Positions 53,704-63,868 of a stretch of DNA of 64,000 bases are shown in pieces. The DNA lies in contig JAPZUC010000008.1 in the NCBI GenBank assembly GCA_027533455.1, positions 1 to 64,000 on the forward strand, given 5' to 3'. Every line of letters begins with the position of its first letter. The stretch's first letter is position 1. Source of the stretch: Porphyrobacter sp. (GTDB lineage: Bacteria > Pseudomonadota > Alphaproteobacteria > Sphingomonadales > Sphingomonadaceae). The notes beneath the pieces were generated by a model. The model searched no databases, was not told the DNA's origin, and saw nothing but the letters and a program-made list of their open reading frames with translations. The translations under genes and the position numbers were made by a program.

Positions 53704-53885
53704 CGACGTCTTCGAAACCTTGCCCGATCTGCCGCAAGCCCCGCAAGCCGGAGCACCACCCTTTCTGTTCCCAGCGGTGCCGCGACCGCGATCTGGCGCG
53801 CTGGTTCTCGGATTCCTACGCTGTCCCCGGGCCGCCGGCAGACCCTGACGAACTCGCACCTGACAGCTGGCGCGAGCAGGATTGA
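53700..53885 (+). CDS. yacG: DNA gyrase inhibitor / zinc protein YacG
   Basis: 61 residues from the ATG at 53700, overlapping the preceding stop as ATGA. The zinc-binding C-P-I-C and C-S-Q-R-C pairs (four cysteines) and the R-D-L-A-R-W-F-S-D-S-Y segment are the YacG hallmark. In E. coli YacG binds GyrB. Its place after rng is widely conserved in alphaproteobacteria. Confidence 0.92.
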   Translation: MTTSSKPCPICRKPRKPEHHPFCSQRCRDRDLARWFSDSYAVPGPPADPDELAPDSWREQD

Positions 53886-54014
53886 GCCGCTCGCCATGTT
53901 CCTGCGTCTTTGTGGACAAAACCCCCTTGCCAAGGTGGGCCGCCTTCGCCATAGGGCCGCTCTCATTTGCTCGCCGGGGCAGCCACATGGCTTTTCCCGT
54001 CGCTCGCAGCGAAT

Positions 54015-54089
54015 GCCCGGGTAGCTCAGGGGTAGAGCAGCGGATTGAAAATCCGCGTGTCGGTGGTTCAAATCCGCCCCCGGGCACCA
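54015..54089 (+). tRNA. tRNA-Phe (GAA)
   Basis: 75 bases including an encoded CCA. Acceptor GCCCGGG/CCCGGGC (54015-54021, 54079-54085), D-arm with GCTC/GAGC, anticodon stem GCGGA/TCCGC with loop TTGAAAA giving anticodon GAA, T-arm GGTGG-TTCAAAT-CCGCC. All stems pair fully. Confidence 0.97.
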
Positions 54090-54112
54090 TTCGCTGAAAA
54101 GGGAAACAGACG

Positions 54113-54916
54113 ATGTCCCGCCGCACCAAGCTCTACGAAGGCAAGGCCAAGATCCTCTACGAGGGTCCGGAACCCGGCACGCTCATCCAGTACTTCAAGG
54201 ATGATGCCACCGCCTTCAATGCCGAGAAGAAGGGCACCATCAACGGTAAGGGCGTGATCAACAATCGCATCAGCGAACACGTCTTCACCCGCCTCGCCCA
54301 CATCGGCATCCCCACCCATTTCATCCGCCGCCTCAACATGCGCGAGCAGTTGATCCGGCAGGTCGACATCATCCCGCTCGAAGTGGTGGTGCGAAACGTG
54401 GCCGCCGGCTCGATCAGCAAGCGCCTCGGCATCCCCGAAGGCGAGCCGCTGCCGCACACCCTGATCGAGTATTACTACAAGGACGATGCCCTGGGCGATC
54501 CGCTGGTCGCCGAAGAACACATCGCCTGCTTCAACTGGGCCTCCAACGACGAGATGCACGACATCTCCTCGATGGCGATCCGCATCAATGATTTCATGTG
54601 CGGCATGTTCGCCGCGATCGACATCCGTCTGGTCGACTTCAAGCTCGAGTTCGGGCGGCTCTACGATGGTGATTACAGCCGGGTGATCCTCGCAGACGAG
54701 ATCAGTCCGGATGGCTGCCGCCTGTGGGACATGGCGACCGGCGAGAAGCTCGACAAGGACCGCTTCCGCCGCGATCTGGGCGGCGAGGAAGAGGCCTACC
54801 GCGAAGTCGCGCGCCGGCTCGGCCTGCTCAATGGCGAAGACAACGGCCCGGGCGAGGTGTTCGACCTGTCGCACGCCCGTTCGCGCCTGCGTGGCCCGCC
54901 GCCGCTCAAGAAATAG
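54113..54916 (+). CDS. purC: SAICAR synthetase
   Basis: 267 residues, 23 bases after the t[12 protein letters not shown] at the start, [21 protein letters not shown], and [12 protein letters not shown] are diagnostic. Seventh step of purine synthesis. Not adjacent to purS-purQ, which lie 5.6 kb on. Confidence 0.97.
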   Translation: MSRRTKLYEGKAKILYEGPEPGTLIQYFKDDATAFNAEKKGTINGKGVINNRISEHVFTRLAHIGIPTHFIRRLNMREQLIRQVDIIPLEVVVRNVAAGSISKRLGIPEGEPLPHTLIEYYYKDDALGDPLVAEEHIACFNWASNDEMHDISSMAIRINDFMCGMFAAIDIRLVDFKLEFGRLYDGDYSRVILADEISPDGCRLWDMATGEKLDKDRFRRDLGGEEEAYREVARRLGLLNGEDNGPGEVFDLSHARSRLRGPPPLKK

Positions 54917-54979
54917 GCTGACAGGCCAACCCGGCGCGCTAGTCTCTCGGCTACCATAACCGAGAGATGCCTGATTTTC

Positions 54980-57862
54980 ATGCGGTCCTATTCCCTCGCT
55001 GCAAGCCTGCTGCTGGCGCTTTCGCCGCTCGGCCTGACGACAAGTCTGGTCGCCCAGGAAGCGCCGGCCGCCGACGCATCGAGGAGCGTCCAGCCCCCCA
55101 CTCCCATATGGGCGTTCGATACCAGCGATGTGCCGGTCGATCCGGCCTACACCTTCGGGCGGCTAGAGAACGGGATGCGCTACATCATCCGCCGCAACGC
55201 CACTCCGGCAGGCACGGCGCTGGTGAGGATGCGCATCGATTCGGGAGCTCTGGAGGAGACGGATAGCGAGCGCGGCCTGTCGCACTTCCTCGAACACATG
55301 GCCTTTAACGGATCGAAGGGCATCCCAGAAGGCGAGATGGTCAAGCTGCTCGAACGCGAAGGGCTCGCTTTCGGTGCGGATACCAATGCCTCGACCGGCT
55401 TCGAGAACATCACCTACATGCTCAATCTGCCTCGCAACGACGAGGCATTGCTGGGCACGGCGCTGATGCTGATGCGCGAGACCGCGAGCGAATTGACGAT
55501 CTCTGACGAGGCCGTGGCGCGAGAGAGGGGCGTAATTCTGGCCGAAAGGCGAGACCGCGCGGGCTACCAGCTTCGCAATTTCGAGGACAACGTCGCCTTC
55601 CTCGCGCCGCAAGCGCGTTATGGCCAGCGCCTGCCGATCGGTACGCGCGAGGTGCTCGAGAATGCCACCGCTGCGCAGATCCGCGCGCTCTATAAACGCA
55701 CCTATAGCCCCGAGAACACCGTGCTGGTGGTGGTCGGCGATTATCCCGTCGAAGTGGTCGAAGCCGCGATCCGCGCCCGCTTTGCCGACTGGACGCCCGC
55801 CCCTGCCCCAACAGAGCCCGAAGCGGGGCCGATCGATGTGACGGCCAAGGGAAAGACCGACATTCATCTCGATCCGGCCCTTGCCGAGAGTGTCACCATC
55901 AGCCGCCTTGCGCCCTGGCGCGACGAACCCGACACCCTCGCCAATCGCCGCGCCGCCTCATTGCGCGGGATCGGCTATGCCATCGTCAACCGCCGCCTCG
56001 CCCGCCTGACACGCGGGGCTGATGCGCCCTTCCGCGGCGCAAGCTTTGGATCGGGCGACATCTTTGAGGATGCGCGCATCGCCAGCCTAACCGTCAGCAC
56101 TGCCGACGGGGAGTGGAAGAAAGGCGTCGCGGCCGCGGTACGCGAGGTCAACCAGGCGCTGACCTACCGTTTCACCCGCGCCGAGCTCAACGAACAGCTC
56201 GCCAATATCCGCACGAGCCTCGAAAACGCAGTGAGATCTGCCGACACGCGCGGCAATGCCGTGTTCGCAGGCGCCGCGCTGGCGCTGGCGAGCGACGAGC
56301 GCGTCCCGGTCACACCGCAATTTGCGCTCGCCGAGTTCGAGCGGCTGGCTGCCGCCATTTCCCCCGAAACCGTGTGGCAGGCGATGCGCAGTGATGCGAC
56401 GCCGTTTGAAGAACCGCTGATCCGCTTCGAAGGCCGCACCGCGCCTGAAGGCGGCGAGGCGGCGCTGCGGGCAGCGTTCAGCGACGGGATGGCGCTTTCA
56501 ATTGCCGCACCGGTGGACAACGGCCCGCTCGCCTTCGGCTACAGCACCTTCGGCGAGGCTGGCACGGTCGTCTCCGATGTCGTCGAACCGCGCCTCGGCC
56601 TGCGCCAGCTTCGCTTTGCCAATGGCGTGCGGCTGACGCTGAAGACAGCCGACGTGCGCAAAGATCGCATCGCCTTCGCTCTGGCGGTCGACGGGGGTGA
56701 TCTGATGAACACACGAGAGGCGCCGCTCGCGACCTATCTTGCAGGTTCCATCGCCGCTGGCGGTCTCGGCAAGCACAGCTCCGACGAGCTGGCGAGCGTC
56801 CTGGCCGGGCGCAGCGTCAGCTTCGAACTCGACAGCGACATCGATGCCTTCACCGCGTCCGCCACCACCACCCCGCGCGATCTGGCGCTGCAAATGCAAG
56901 TGCTCGCCGCGACGCTGACCGATCCCGGTTACAGGCCTGAAGGCGTGGAGCGGTTCCGCAAGAACATCGACAACTTCTTCAACACCCTCGATTCGACCCC
57001 GTCGCGCGCGCTCAGCACCGCGAGCGGCGCGGTCCTGTCGGACAATGACCCGCGTTTCAGTCTTCAACCCAAGTCGGCGTATTTCGCACTCGACTACGAT
57101 CAGCTGCGCTCGGTGATTGACGACCGGCTGAGCAGGGGCGCGATCGAACTGGCGCTGGTTGGCGACCTTGATGAAGACGCGGCCATTGCTGCTGTCGCCG
57201 CCACCCTTGGCGCCCTGCCAGAGCGCGAGGCCGCCTTCGTTCCGCGCGAGCACAACCGCACCCGCAGCTTCACCGCGACCCGCGGCGAGCTTCGCCTCAC
57301 GCACAAGGGCGAAGCCGATCAGGCGCTGTTGCAGTGGGTCTGGCCGACCACCGACGACAGTGATCCGGCTGAAGACAGGCGGTTCGATATGCTGGCGCGG
57401 ATCGTCCGTCTGGAACTCACCGACCGGCTGCGAGAGAAGCTGGGGCAGGCCTATTCGCCGTCTGCCGGATCGAACACCAGCCACTATTATCCCGGATATG
57501 GCACCTTCGCGATCAGCGCCTCGGTCGCAGCCGACAAGATCGCCGCGACGCGCGAGGCGATAGAAGGGCTGGTCGCGGATCTGCGCGCCGCGCCTGTCGA
57601 TGCCGACGTCATTGAACGTGCCCGCAAGCCGTGGAACGAGGAGTACAACAACTTCCTCAAGGACCTCGGCGGCTGGCTGGCACTGGCAGCGCGCGCCCAG
57701 AGCGAGCCGCAGCGGATCGACCGCTATCTCGCCGCCCCGGCACTGATGAACACGATCACACCCGAAGACATTCACCAGCTAGCGCTGAAATACCTCGTGC
57801 CCGGCGGGGCCGTTCAGTTCGTGGTGATGCCCGAAACCGAGCGCGTCCGCCCGGGGCAATAA
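54980..57862 (+). CDS. M16-family zinc metallopeptidase, two-domain, exported
   Basis: 960 residues with a signal peptide (M-R-S-Y-S-L-A-A-S-L-L-L-A-L-S). The inverzincin motif is H-F-L-E-H at about residues 101-105, and the distal Glu is expected about 75 residues on (R-E-R-G-V-I-L-A-E). The second half repeats the fold without the zinc motif, as in pitrilysin/PqqL-type two-domain proteases. R-L-E-N-G-M-R-Y-I-I-R-R-N is the typical M16 opening. Likely periplasmic. A bidirectional terminator separates it from the convergent receptor gene. Confidence 0.93.
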   Translation: MRSYSLAASLLLALSPLGLTTSLVAQEAPAADASRSVQPPTPIWAFDTSDVPVDPAYTFGRLENGMRYIIRRNATPAGTALVRMRIDSGALEETDSERGLSHFLEHMAFNGSKGIPEGEMVKLLEREGLAFGADTNASTGFENITYMLNLPRNDEALLGTALMLMRETASELTISDEAVARERGVILAERRDRAGYQLRNFEDNVAFLAPQARYGQRLPIGTREVLENATAAQIRALYKRTYSPENTVLVVVGDYPVEVVEAAIRARFADWTPAPAPTEPEAGPIDVTAKGKTDIHLDPALAESVTISRLAPWRDEPDTLANRRAASLRGIGYAIVNRRLARLTRGADAPFRGASFGSGDIFEDARIASLTVSTADGEWKKGVAAAVREVNQALTYRFTRAELNEQLANIRTSLENAVRSADTRGNAVFAGAALALASDERVPVTPQFALAEFERLAAAISPETVWQAMRSDATPFEEPLIRFEGRTAPEGGEAALRAAFSDGMALSIAAPVDNGPLAFGYSTFGEAGTVVSDVVEPRLGLRQLRFANGVRLTLKTADVRKDRIAFALAVDGGDLMNTREAPLATYLAGSIAAGGLGKHSSDELASVLAGRSVSFELDSDIDAFTASATTTPRDLALQMQVLAATLTDPGYRPEGVERFRKNIDNFFNTLDSTPSRALSTASGAVLSDNDPRFSLQPKSAYFALDYDQLRSVIDDRLSRGAIELALVGDLDEDAAIAAVAATLGALPEREAAFVPREHNRTRSFTATRGELRLTHKGEADQALLQWVWPTTDDSDPAEDRRFDMLARIVRLELTDRLREKLGQAYSPSAGSNTSHYYPGYGTFAISASVAADKIAATREAIEGLVADLRAAPVDADVIERARKPWNEEYNNFLKDLGGWLALAARAQSEPQRIDRYLAAPALMNTITPEDIHQLALKYLVPGGAVQFVVMPETERVRPGQ

Positions 57863-57873
57863 AGGGCAAAGAA

Positions 57874-57903
57874 AAAGCCGGCAGGTCGCCCCCCGCCGGC
57901 TTT
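57874..57903. terminator. Bidirectional Rho-independent terminator
   Basis: AAAGCCGGC (57874-57882) pairs with GCCGGCTTT (57895-57903). It has A-rich and T-rich flanks on both sides, so it can end the M16 transcript and the convergent TonB receptor transcript. Confidence 0.82.
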
Positions 57904-57939
57904 CCCCTTTGGTTCACCTTCCCGCAGGAAGGCCCTCCC

Positions 57940-60183
57940 TTAGTACTTGATGGCGAACATCGCTCCGATCACGCGCGGTTCGTTGACAAAGGCGGTGTTG
58001 TTGTTGAAGTCGACTACTCCGAGGACGTTATCTTCATCGGTGATGTTACGTGCGAACACGGCCACTTCCCAGTCACCGTTGCCGCCCGAATAGCCGACCT
58101 TGAGACCGCCTTCGAAGCGGCTCTTGGCGTTGAACTCCTCGCTTTCATAAAGCAGGAAGTTGGTCTCGCCAAGGTAGACCCAGTCGGTGAAGATGAAGAA
58201 CTCGGCCGAATTGCCCACTGGAATGGAATAACGTGCGGTGAAGTCACCGCTCCACTGGGGCGCATTGGGGAAGGGATTATTGTTGATCAGCGCGCGGGTG
58301 CTGCCGCCGATCACGCGGGTCGGATCGGTGACGGTGCACTGCGCGCAGATGCCGACAGCCAAGGCCGAATCCTTGATCGCAGTGTTGTTGTAGGCAGCGC
58401 CCAGCGTGACCAGGAACTGCGGTGTGACCTGAAATGCGCCGTCGAATTCCAGACCCCAGGCCTCGCCCTTGTTGGCGTTGATCAGCTGGACAAGGTTGCC
58501 CGCTCCACCGACTGCGGTGAACTGGGGGTCTTCCACAGTGTAGTAATAGGCCGCACCGTTCAGACGCACGCGGCGGTCGGCCAGCTCGCTCTTGAAGCCG
58601 ACTTCGTAGGAGGTGATGTTCTCCGACTGGGCGACCGAGGGCGGGTTGAAGAAGGCGACATCTCGGCCCTGAATGGTCGGCCCACGGAACGAATTGGCGA
58701 TCTTGGCATAGACGCTGGCATCGTCAGACACTTCGCCGAAGATGCTGACATCCCAGTCGAATTGCTTGTCACCCACACTGCGTGGCTGCGGTGCCGCACC
58801 TGAACGCACGAAGAAGTCCTTCTGATCGTCGGTGTAGCGAATGCCGCCGGTGACGCGCACCTTCTCTGTCAGCTGGTAGCCGACCTGGCCGAACAGCGCC
58901 CAGGCCTCGTTGGTGTGGTTGACGGTGACTGGCGGCGGGAAGGTGAAGCCGACGGTGGTGACGTCGAAATCGCTTTCGAAATAGAAGCCGCCGACCTGCC
59001 AGCTGAGCGGGCCATCACCAGTTGAGGCAAGGCGCACTTCCTGCGTGGTCTGCTCCAGATCGAGCGAGTCCTGCGTGTCCGAAGGGAACGGGATCAGGCC
59101 CGGCCCACCGCCGCCAGGAAGGAACACCGCGCCGAAACCGCCATCGATGTCGCCGCGGCTGCGGCCTTCGCTCGACCAGTAGCTGGTGATCGAGGTCAGC
59201 GTTGCGCCGTCGAACTCGTAGGTCCCGGTCACGCTCGCACCGAACTGCTTGTACTTGCCCACGTTCCCGCCGCCGGCATCGTAGAACACGGTGTTGCGGT
59301 CGTAGTTGTTGTTGAGCTTGTTGGTGTTGTTCGGCTGTGCGGTGGTGGTGCCGAGCACATTGGCGCGGAAGAAGGTCGAGGAGCCGTCGAGATCGCGGTA
59401 ATTGACGGAGGCGAGGATGCTGGCGCGCTCACCCGGAGTGAAAAGCAACTGACCGCGTGCGGCGAAATCGGTGTAGCCACCCAGCGCGTTGTTCTCGCCG
59501 GTGAAGCCATTATCGATCCAGTCGCTGCGGCTCTGGACTTGCCCCGCAATGCGGACCGCCAGCACGTCCTTGGCGAGCGATCCGCCGACAGCCGCGTTGA
59601 TCGCAATGGTGTCGAAGCTACCGTAGGAAGCCGAAGCCGAGGCCGAGAAGTCGTGGCTCGGCTTGATCGATTCGACCTTCACAATCCCTGCCGGGGTGTT
59701 GCGGCCGAACAGCGTGCCCTGCGGACCCCGCAGGACTTCGACGCGCTCGACATCGAAGATCGGGAAGCTCTTGAGGGTGACGTTTTCGAGCACGACGTCA
59801 TCGAGGATGACCGACACAGGCTGCGATGCGGCAAGATCGAAATCGGTATTGCCAAGTCCGCGGATGTAGAAGCGCGGGGCGGCGCGGCCGTTCGAGCTTT
59901 CCACGTTGAGGCCCGGCGCCGTGCCAGCAAGAGCGGTGATATCGCCCGCGGCGCTGAACACCGCGCTGATGCGCTCCTGATCGAGGATGTCGGCGGAAAC
60001 CGGTACGTCCTGAAGGTTTTCTGCGCGGCGGTTCGCGGTCACGATGATCGTGGCAAGCTGACCGTCGGCCTGTTCGGCCGAGGCATTGTCCTGCGCCGCG
60101 ACAGGCGCGGCGAAGCCGATGGCGGCGGCAAGCATGGTGGAACCGGCCCAAGCGGCACGAATTGCGGCAAAGTGGTGAGACAT
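57940..60183 (-). CDS. TonB-dependent receptor
   Basis: 747 residues from the ATG at 60183 (M-S-H-H-F-A-A-I-R); the frame is open upstream but that part lacks a signal peptide. Signal peptide ends near V-A-A-Q-D. A TonB-box-like I-I-V-T-A-N-R-R-A-E-N-L is followed by the plug (Y-I-R-G-L-G-N-T-D-F-D, V-E-V-L-R-G-P-Q-G-T-L-F-G-R-N-T) and a 22-strand barrel ending ...M-F-A-I-K-Y, with the terminal aromatic. Resembles the large sphingomonad family of receptors for siderophores or plant-derived compounds; ligand not predictable. Confidence 0.93.
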   Translation of the reverse strand: MSHHFAAIRAAWAGSTMLAAAIGFAAPVAAQDNASAEQADGQLATIIVTANRRAENLQDVPVSADILDQERISAVFSAAGDITALAGTAPGLNVESSNGRAAPRFYIRGLGNTDFDLAASQPVSVILDDVVLENVTLKSFPIFDVERVEVLRGPQGTLFGRNTPAGIVKVESIKPSHDFSASASASYGSFDTIAINAAVGGSLAKDVLAVRIAGQVQSRSDWIDNGFTGENNALGGYTDFAARGQLLFTPGERASILASVNYRDLDGSSTFFRANVLGTTTAQPNNTNKLNNNYDRNTVFYDAGGGNVGKYKQFGASVTGTYEFDGATLTSITSYWSSEGRSRGDIDGGFGAVFLPGGGGPGLIPFPSDTQDSLDLEQTTQEVRLASTGDGPLSWQVGGFYFESDFDVTTVGFTFPPPVTVNHTNEAWALFGQVGYQLTEKVRVTGGIRYTDDQKDFFVRSGAAPQPRSVGDKQFDWDVSIFGEVSDDASVYAKIANSFRGPTIQGRDVAFFNPPSVAQSENITSYEVGFKSELADRRVRLNGAAYYYTVEDPQFTAVGGAGNLVQLINANKGEAWGLEFDGAFQVTPQFLVTLGAAYNNTAIKDSALAVGICAQCTVTDPTRVIGGSTRALINNNPFPNAPQWSGDFTARYSIPVGNSAEFFIFTDWVYLGETNFLLYESEEFNAKSRFEGGLKVGYSGGNGDWEVAVFARNITDEDNVLGVVDFNNNTAFVNEPRVIGAMFAIKY

Positions 60184-60499
60184 CGGAGTATCCCCTTTTG
60201 GTCTGCACGGGCGGATAGCGGGTGCGAGGGCGCTGTGACATTTTTGTCCGATTCGCGCGAGGATCGCCGCACGCAATGTTGCGCCAAAGTGCGATGCAGC
60301 AAGCGATCTTGTGGCGATTGTTGCAACAGGGATACAATTGCTGCCGTTGGATGGCTCAACCCGGCGGCCTTGCGCCATGCGCCAGCGCTGCGCTGCGGTG
60401 CAGAAGCATCATAACCCCGATTGCGCCCGCGCATCGGGACGCTATAGCGGCCCGGCGAGCAGGCTTGAGCCGCTCGCGGGAATTATGGAGCATCAGGCC
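60184..60499. promoter_or_regulatory. Divergent intergenic region, TonB receptor / purS
   Basis: 316 bases without a gene. A 10-bp palindrome TGTTGCAACA lies at 60319-60328, roughly 140 bases upstream of the receptor start. It is too short to identify an operator. I saw no Fur-box-like AT-rich repeat, no riboswitch and no terminator. Confidence 0.4.
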
Positions 60500-60733
60500 A
60501 TGCAAGTGCGCGTCCTCGTCAGGTTGAAGCCCGGAGTGCTCGATCCTCAAGGCCGCGCTGTGCACCATGCGCTCGAAGGCCTTGGCTTCGAAGGTGTTGC
60601 CGATGTCCGCGTGGGCCGCTTGATCGAACTCGATGTTGCCGACGGCACCGATCATGCCACCCTGACGCAGATGTGCGAAAAACTGCTCGCCAACACCGTG
60701 ATCGAGAGCTTCACCATTGAGAGTGCCCAGTAA
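60500..60733 (+). CDS. purS: Phosphoribosylformylglycinamidine synthase subunit PurS
   Basis: 77 residues from the ATG at 60500 ([18 protein letters not shown]). An alternative ATG fifteen bases upstream adds five residues. G-R-A-V-H-H-A-L-E and V-G-R-L-I-E-L match the family. PurS bridges PurQ and PurL. The stop overlaps the purQ start (TAATG). Confidence 0.95.
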   Translation: MQVRVLVRLKPGVLDPQGRAVHHALEGLGFEGVADVRVGRLIELDVADGTDHATLTQMCEKLLANTVIESFTIESAQ

Positions 60734-61422
60734 TGGCGTTCCGGGCGGCGGTCATCACCTTCCCCGGTTCGAACTGCGACCGGGACATGGCGAGCGCGCT
60801 CGCCGCGGTATCGGGCAGCCCGGCGATCCGGGTGTGGCACGGTGATGCCGATCTGCCGGACAACCTTGATCTGATCGCCCTGCCCGGCGGCTTTTCCTAT
60901 GGCGATTACCTGCGTTCCGGCGCGATGGCGGCGACCAGTCCGATCATGCGCGCGGTAGTGGCTGCCTCTAGCCGGGGCGTGCCGGTTCTTGGCGTGTGCA
61001 ATGGCTTCCAGGTGCTGACCGAAGCGCAGCTTCTGCCCGGTGCGCTGCTGCGCAACGCCGGCCAGCGATTCCTCTGCCGTACCGTCGCGCTGACGGTGGA
61101 GAACACCACCTCGCCCTTCACCGCAGGTTACCGCGCGGGCGAGACGATCCGCATTCCCGTCGCGCATCATGACGGCAATTACTATGCCGACGCAGAAACT
61201 CTCGACATGCTGGAAGGCGAAGGCCGTGTCGCCTTCCGCTATAACGAGGCCGTCAACGGGTCGGCGCGTGACATTGCCGGCGTGCTGAGCGCCAATGGCC
61301 GCGTGCTTGGTATGATGCCGCACCCGGAACGCGCGATCGAGCCTGCAGCGGTCGCTGCCTTGGGCGGGTCGGACGGTCGGCGGCTATTTGAGAGCATTCT
61401 CGCAAGCTTCGCCACAGCCTGA
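60733..61422 (+). CDS. purQ: Phosphoribosylformylglycinamidine synthase subunit PurQ
   Basis: 229 residues, class I glutamine amidotransferase supplying ammonia to PurL. Start F-P-G-S-N-C-D-R-D; nucleophile cysteine in G-V-C-N-G-F-Q-V-L; catalytic histidine in M-M-P-H-P-E-R-A. Of normal length. purL is not in the window. Confidence 0.97.
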   Translation: MAFRAAVITFPGSNCDRDMASALAAVSGSPAIRVWHGDADLPDNLDLIALPGGFSYGDYLRSGAMAATSPIMRAVVAASSRGVPVLGVCNGFQVLTEAQLLPGALLRNAGQRFLCRTVALTVENTTSPFTAGYRAGETIRIPVAHHDGNYYADAETLDMLEGEGRVAFRYNEAVNGSARDIAGVLSANGRVLGMMPHPERAIEPAAVAALGGSDGRRLFESILASFATA

Positions 61423-61431
61423 TCGTCTGCC

Positions 61432-63780
61432 TCAGGCGCGGCGTTCCTGCGCGGCGCTAAACAGGCTGCGGGCATCGATGGCCGTCATCGGCCGGCCGAA
61501 ATAGAAGCCCTGGATCTTGTCGCATCCGAGTTCGCGGATAAGCTCGGCTTCCTCGATCGTTTCCACGCCCTCTGCGGTGGTCGACATCTTCAGGCTCTTG
61601 GCCATCGCGACCACCGCATTGATGATCGCAAGGCTCTCCGCGCTGCCCTGCGCGGCGCCCTGCACAAAGGTGCGATCGACCTTGATGGTCGAGAACTTGA
61701 GCTTCCTCAGATAGCCGAGCGAGGAATAGCCGGTCCCGAAATCGTCGAGCGCCACGGAGCATCCGAGCGCCATCGCCTGTTCCAGCGCGTTGCGGGCCAC
61801 GCTCGCGTCGCGCAGGAAGATGCTTTCGGTCACTTCGATCTCGAGCCGTTCGGGCCTGAGACCGGTCGCAGCGAGCGCCTGCACGACTTCGTCATGGAAG
61901 CCGGGTTCGAGCAGCTGTTCGGGCGAGACGTTGACGTTGACCTTGACGTGTTCGGGCCAGTTGCGCGCCTCTTCGCAGGCCTTGCGCATCACCCATTGGC
62001 CGATCGGCACGATCAGGCGGGTGTCCTCTGCCAGCGGGATGAACTTGCCGGGGCTGACAAAGCCATGGTCAGCGCTGTTCCAGCGCACGAGCGCTTCGAA
62101 GCTGACCACGCTTTCGGTATGGGCATCGACGACCGGCTGGTAATGCAGCAACATTTCGTCGCGGCCTAGCGCCTGGCGGAGCGAGGCTTCGAGCTGGCGG
62201 CGTTCTTCTGCCGATGCGTGGAGTGCGGGCTCGAAACGGCAGTGTTCGCCCCCGCCCAGATCCTTGGCTTGATAGAGCGCAAGGTCGGCGTTGCGCATCA
62301 TTTCCTCGACCGTGCCGCCATCACGCGGCCCTTCGGCCGAACCGACGGTTGCACCGACATAAAGCGTGTGGTGATCGACCTGATAGGGATCGGACAAGCG
62401 TTGGATCACGCGCTGGGCCAAATCGCCCACGATGCCAGCCGAGCTCGCATCGCGGATAACGATGGCGAACTCGTCGCCTCCCAATCGACCGCACATCTGG
62501 TTCTCGCCCATCAGCGATTGCAGCCGCGCCGAGACCTGCGCCAGCAGCTTGTCGCCGGTCATATGGCCGAGCGAATCGTTGATGGCCTTGAAGCGGTCGA
62601 GATCGACCATCAGCAGCGCGCAGCGCGTGCGCCACTGTACCGAATAGCGCAGCGCCTCACCCAGCGCCTCGGTCAGTTGCAGGCGGTTCGGCAGCTGCGT
62701 CAGCGTGTCGTATCGCGCCAGATAGGCGATCTTCTCGGAGGATTTACGCTGTTCGGTAACGTCTGAACCAACCCCGCGAAAGCCCGTGAAGCGCCCCTGC
62801 TCGTCGCGCATCGGGGCGCCGGAAAGCTCCCACCAGCGCTCTTCGCCAAGAATCGAGACCTGCACCAGCATGGTCGAGAAGTTCTCGCGGTTCTTGAGCC
62901 GTTCAGCGAGATCATGCAGGCTTGCGGGGAACTGGCCACTGGCCCAGTTGCTTCCGGCGATCATCTCGAGCAGCGGCTTGCCTTCGATCTCGCTCTGCGC
63001 CCGGCCGAGCGCGAAAGCGAAGCGCGGGGAGACCGCGCGCAGGCGGCGTGCGGGATCGACTTCCCACAGCCAGTCCGCCTCGTTCTCCTCGAACTCGCGC
63101 AGCAGCAGCGAGACGACCTCGTCCTTTTCGATCACCGCTGCTTCAGCGAGCCGCGCTTTGACGAAAGTGGTGCGTATCTGCACCGTCGCGACGAGACTGG
63201 AAATGGTGAACAGGATCGCCGCGCCCATCGCCTCCACCTGCCCGGAGAGAGCGAGCGAACTGACCGCGCCAATTCCGAGAATACCGATATAGATCAGTAT
63301 GCTGAGCGGCGAAGTTGAAAAGACGAAGGTCGAAGAAACCATCAGCACCAGCGTCACCAGCAGCAGCGTGATTTCCTGTGCGCCGCCGGACAACAGCGGA
63401 AACCCGATCAGCGCGGCAACCCAGCTCAGCGCCCCGGCGATGGCGTTACGGTTCTGCAAGCTCTCGAGCGTCGAGTGCCCGATGTGCTCGTCCGGCTGAA
63501 CGATCAACATGTCGGTCTGGCGCGATTTGTAGAGGATCAAGGCCATCAGGCCTACCCAGGGAACCACGTAGAGAAGGCCGATCAGGGGCACAAAAACCGA
63601 AGCGACGAACACCGCCACCAACGCGTTGGCAAGTGCCCTATTGCGGCTTGCCTGTGCAAGTTCGGCATACTCGTCCTGCCGCAGGCGCAGGGCATCGAAC
63701 GCCGGATTGCGCAATAATCCGAGCACGTCGGACATCGGCAATTCAGCGGGAAGCTCCGTTGGCGGTGAAGATAGGTGCAT
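61432..63780 (-). CDS. Membrane-bound GGDEF/EAL protein with PAS domain
   Basis: 782 residues from the ATG at 63780 (M-H-L-S-S-P); a TTG at 63807 and an ATG at 63735 are alternatives. About five membrane helices fill residues ~45-205. A PAS domain (W-L-W-E-V-D-P-A-R-R) is followed by a PAC-like G-F-R-G-V-G-S-D-V-T-E-Q-R. The GGDEF domain has intact G-G-D-E-F (about 433), and the EAL domain has E-A-L-V-R-W (about 560) and D-D-F-G-T-G-Y-S-S-L. Both active sites look competent, so it may make and break c-di-GMP; which dominates cannot be told. Confidence 0.92.
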   Translation of the reverse strand: MHLSSPPTELPAELPMSDVLGLLRNPAFDALRLRQDEYAELAQASRNRALANALVAVFVASVFVPLIGLLYVVPWVGLMALILYKSRQTDMLIVQPDEHIGHSTLESLQNRNAIAGALSWVAALIGFPLLSGGAQEITLLLVTLVLMVSSTFVFSTSPLSILIYIGILGIGAVSSLALSGQVEAMGAAILFTISSLVATVQIRTTFVKARLAEAAVIEKDEVVSLLLREFEENEADWLWEVDPARRLRAVSPRFAFALGRAQSEIEGKPLLEMIAGSNWASGQFPASLHDLAERLKNRENFSTMLVQVSILGEERWWELSGAPMRDEQGRFTGFRGVGSDVTEQRKSSEKIAYLARYDTLTQLPNRLQLTEALGEALRYSVQWRTRCALLMVDLDRFKAINDSLGHMTGDKLLAQVSARLQSLMGENQMCGRLGGDEFAIVIRDASSAGIVGDLAQRVIQRLSDPYQVDHHTLYVGATVGSAEGPRDGGTVEEMMRNADLALYQAKDLGGGEHCRFEPALHASAEERRQLEASLRQALGRDEMLLHYQPVVDAHTESVVSFEALVRWNSADHGFVSPGKFIPLAEDTRLIVPIGQWVMRKACEEARNWPEHVKVNVNVSPEQLLEPGFHDEVVQALAATGLRPERLEIEVTESIFLRDASVARNALEQAMALGCSVALDDFGTGYSSLGYLRKLKFSTIKVDRTFVQGAAQGSAESLAIINAVVAMAKSLKMSTTAEGVETIEEAELIRELGCDKIQGFYFGRPMTAIDARSLFSAAQERRA

Positions 63781-63868
63781 GCCCACGGCGTACACCCTAA
63801 TCGCCAATGGTTAGGGCGCGGTAAAGCTCCGGGGAAATTCGCCTGAGAATTCCGGTTAAATGCCGGTC

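Noticed and set aside
60319..60328. Palindrome TGTTGCAACA upstream of the TonB receptor
   Set aside because: Ten bases only, no second copy noticed and no regulator to assign; kept as a note in the intergenic entry.
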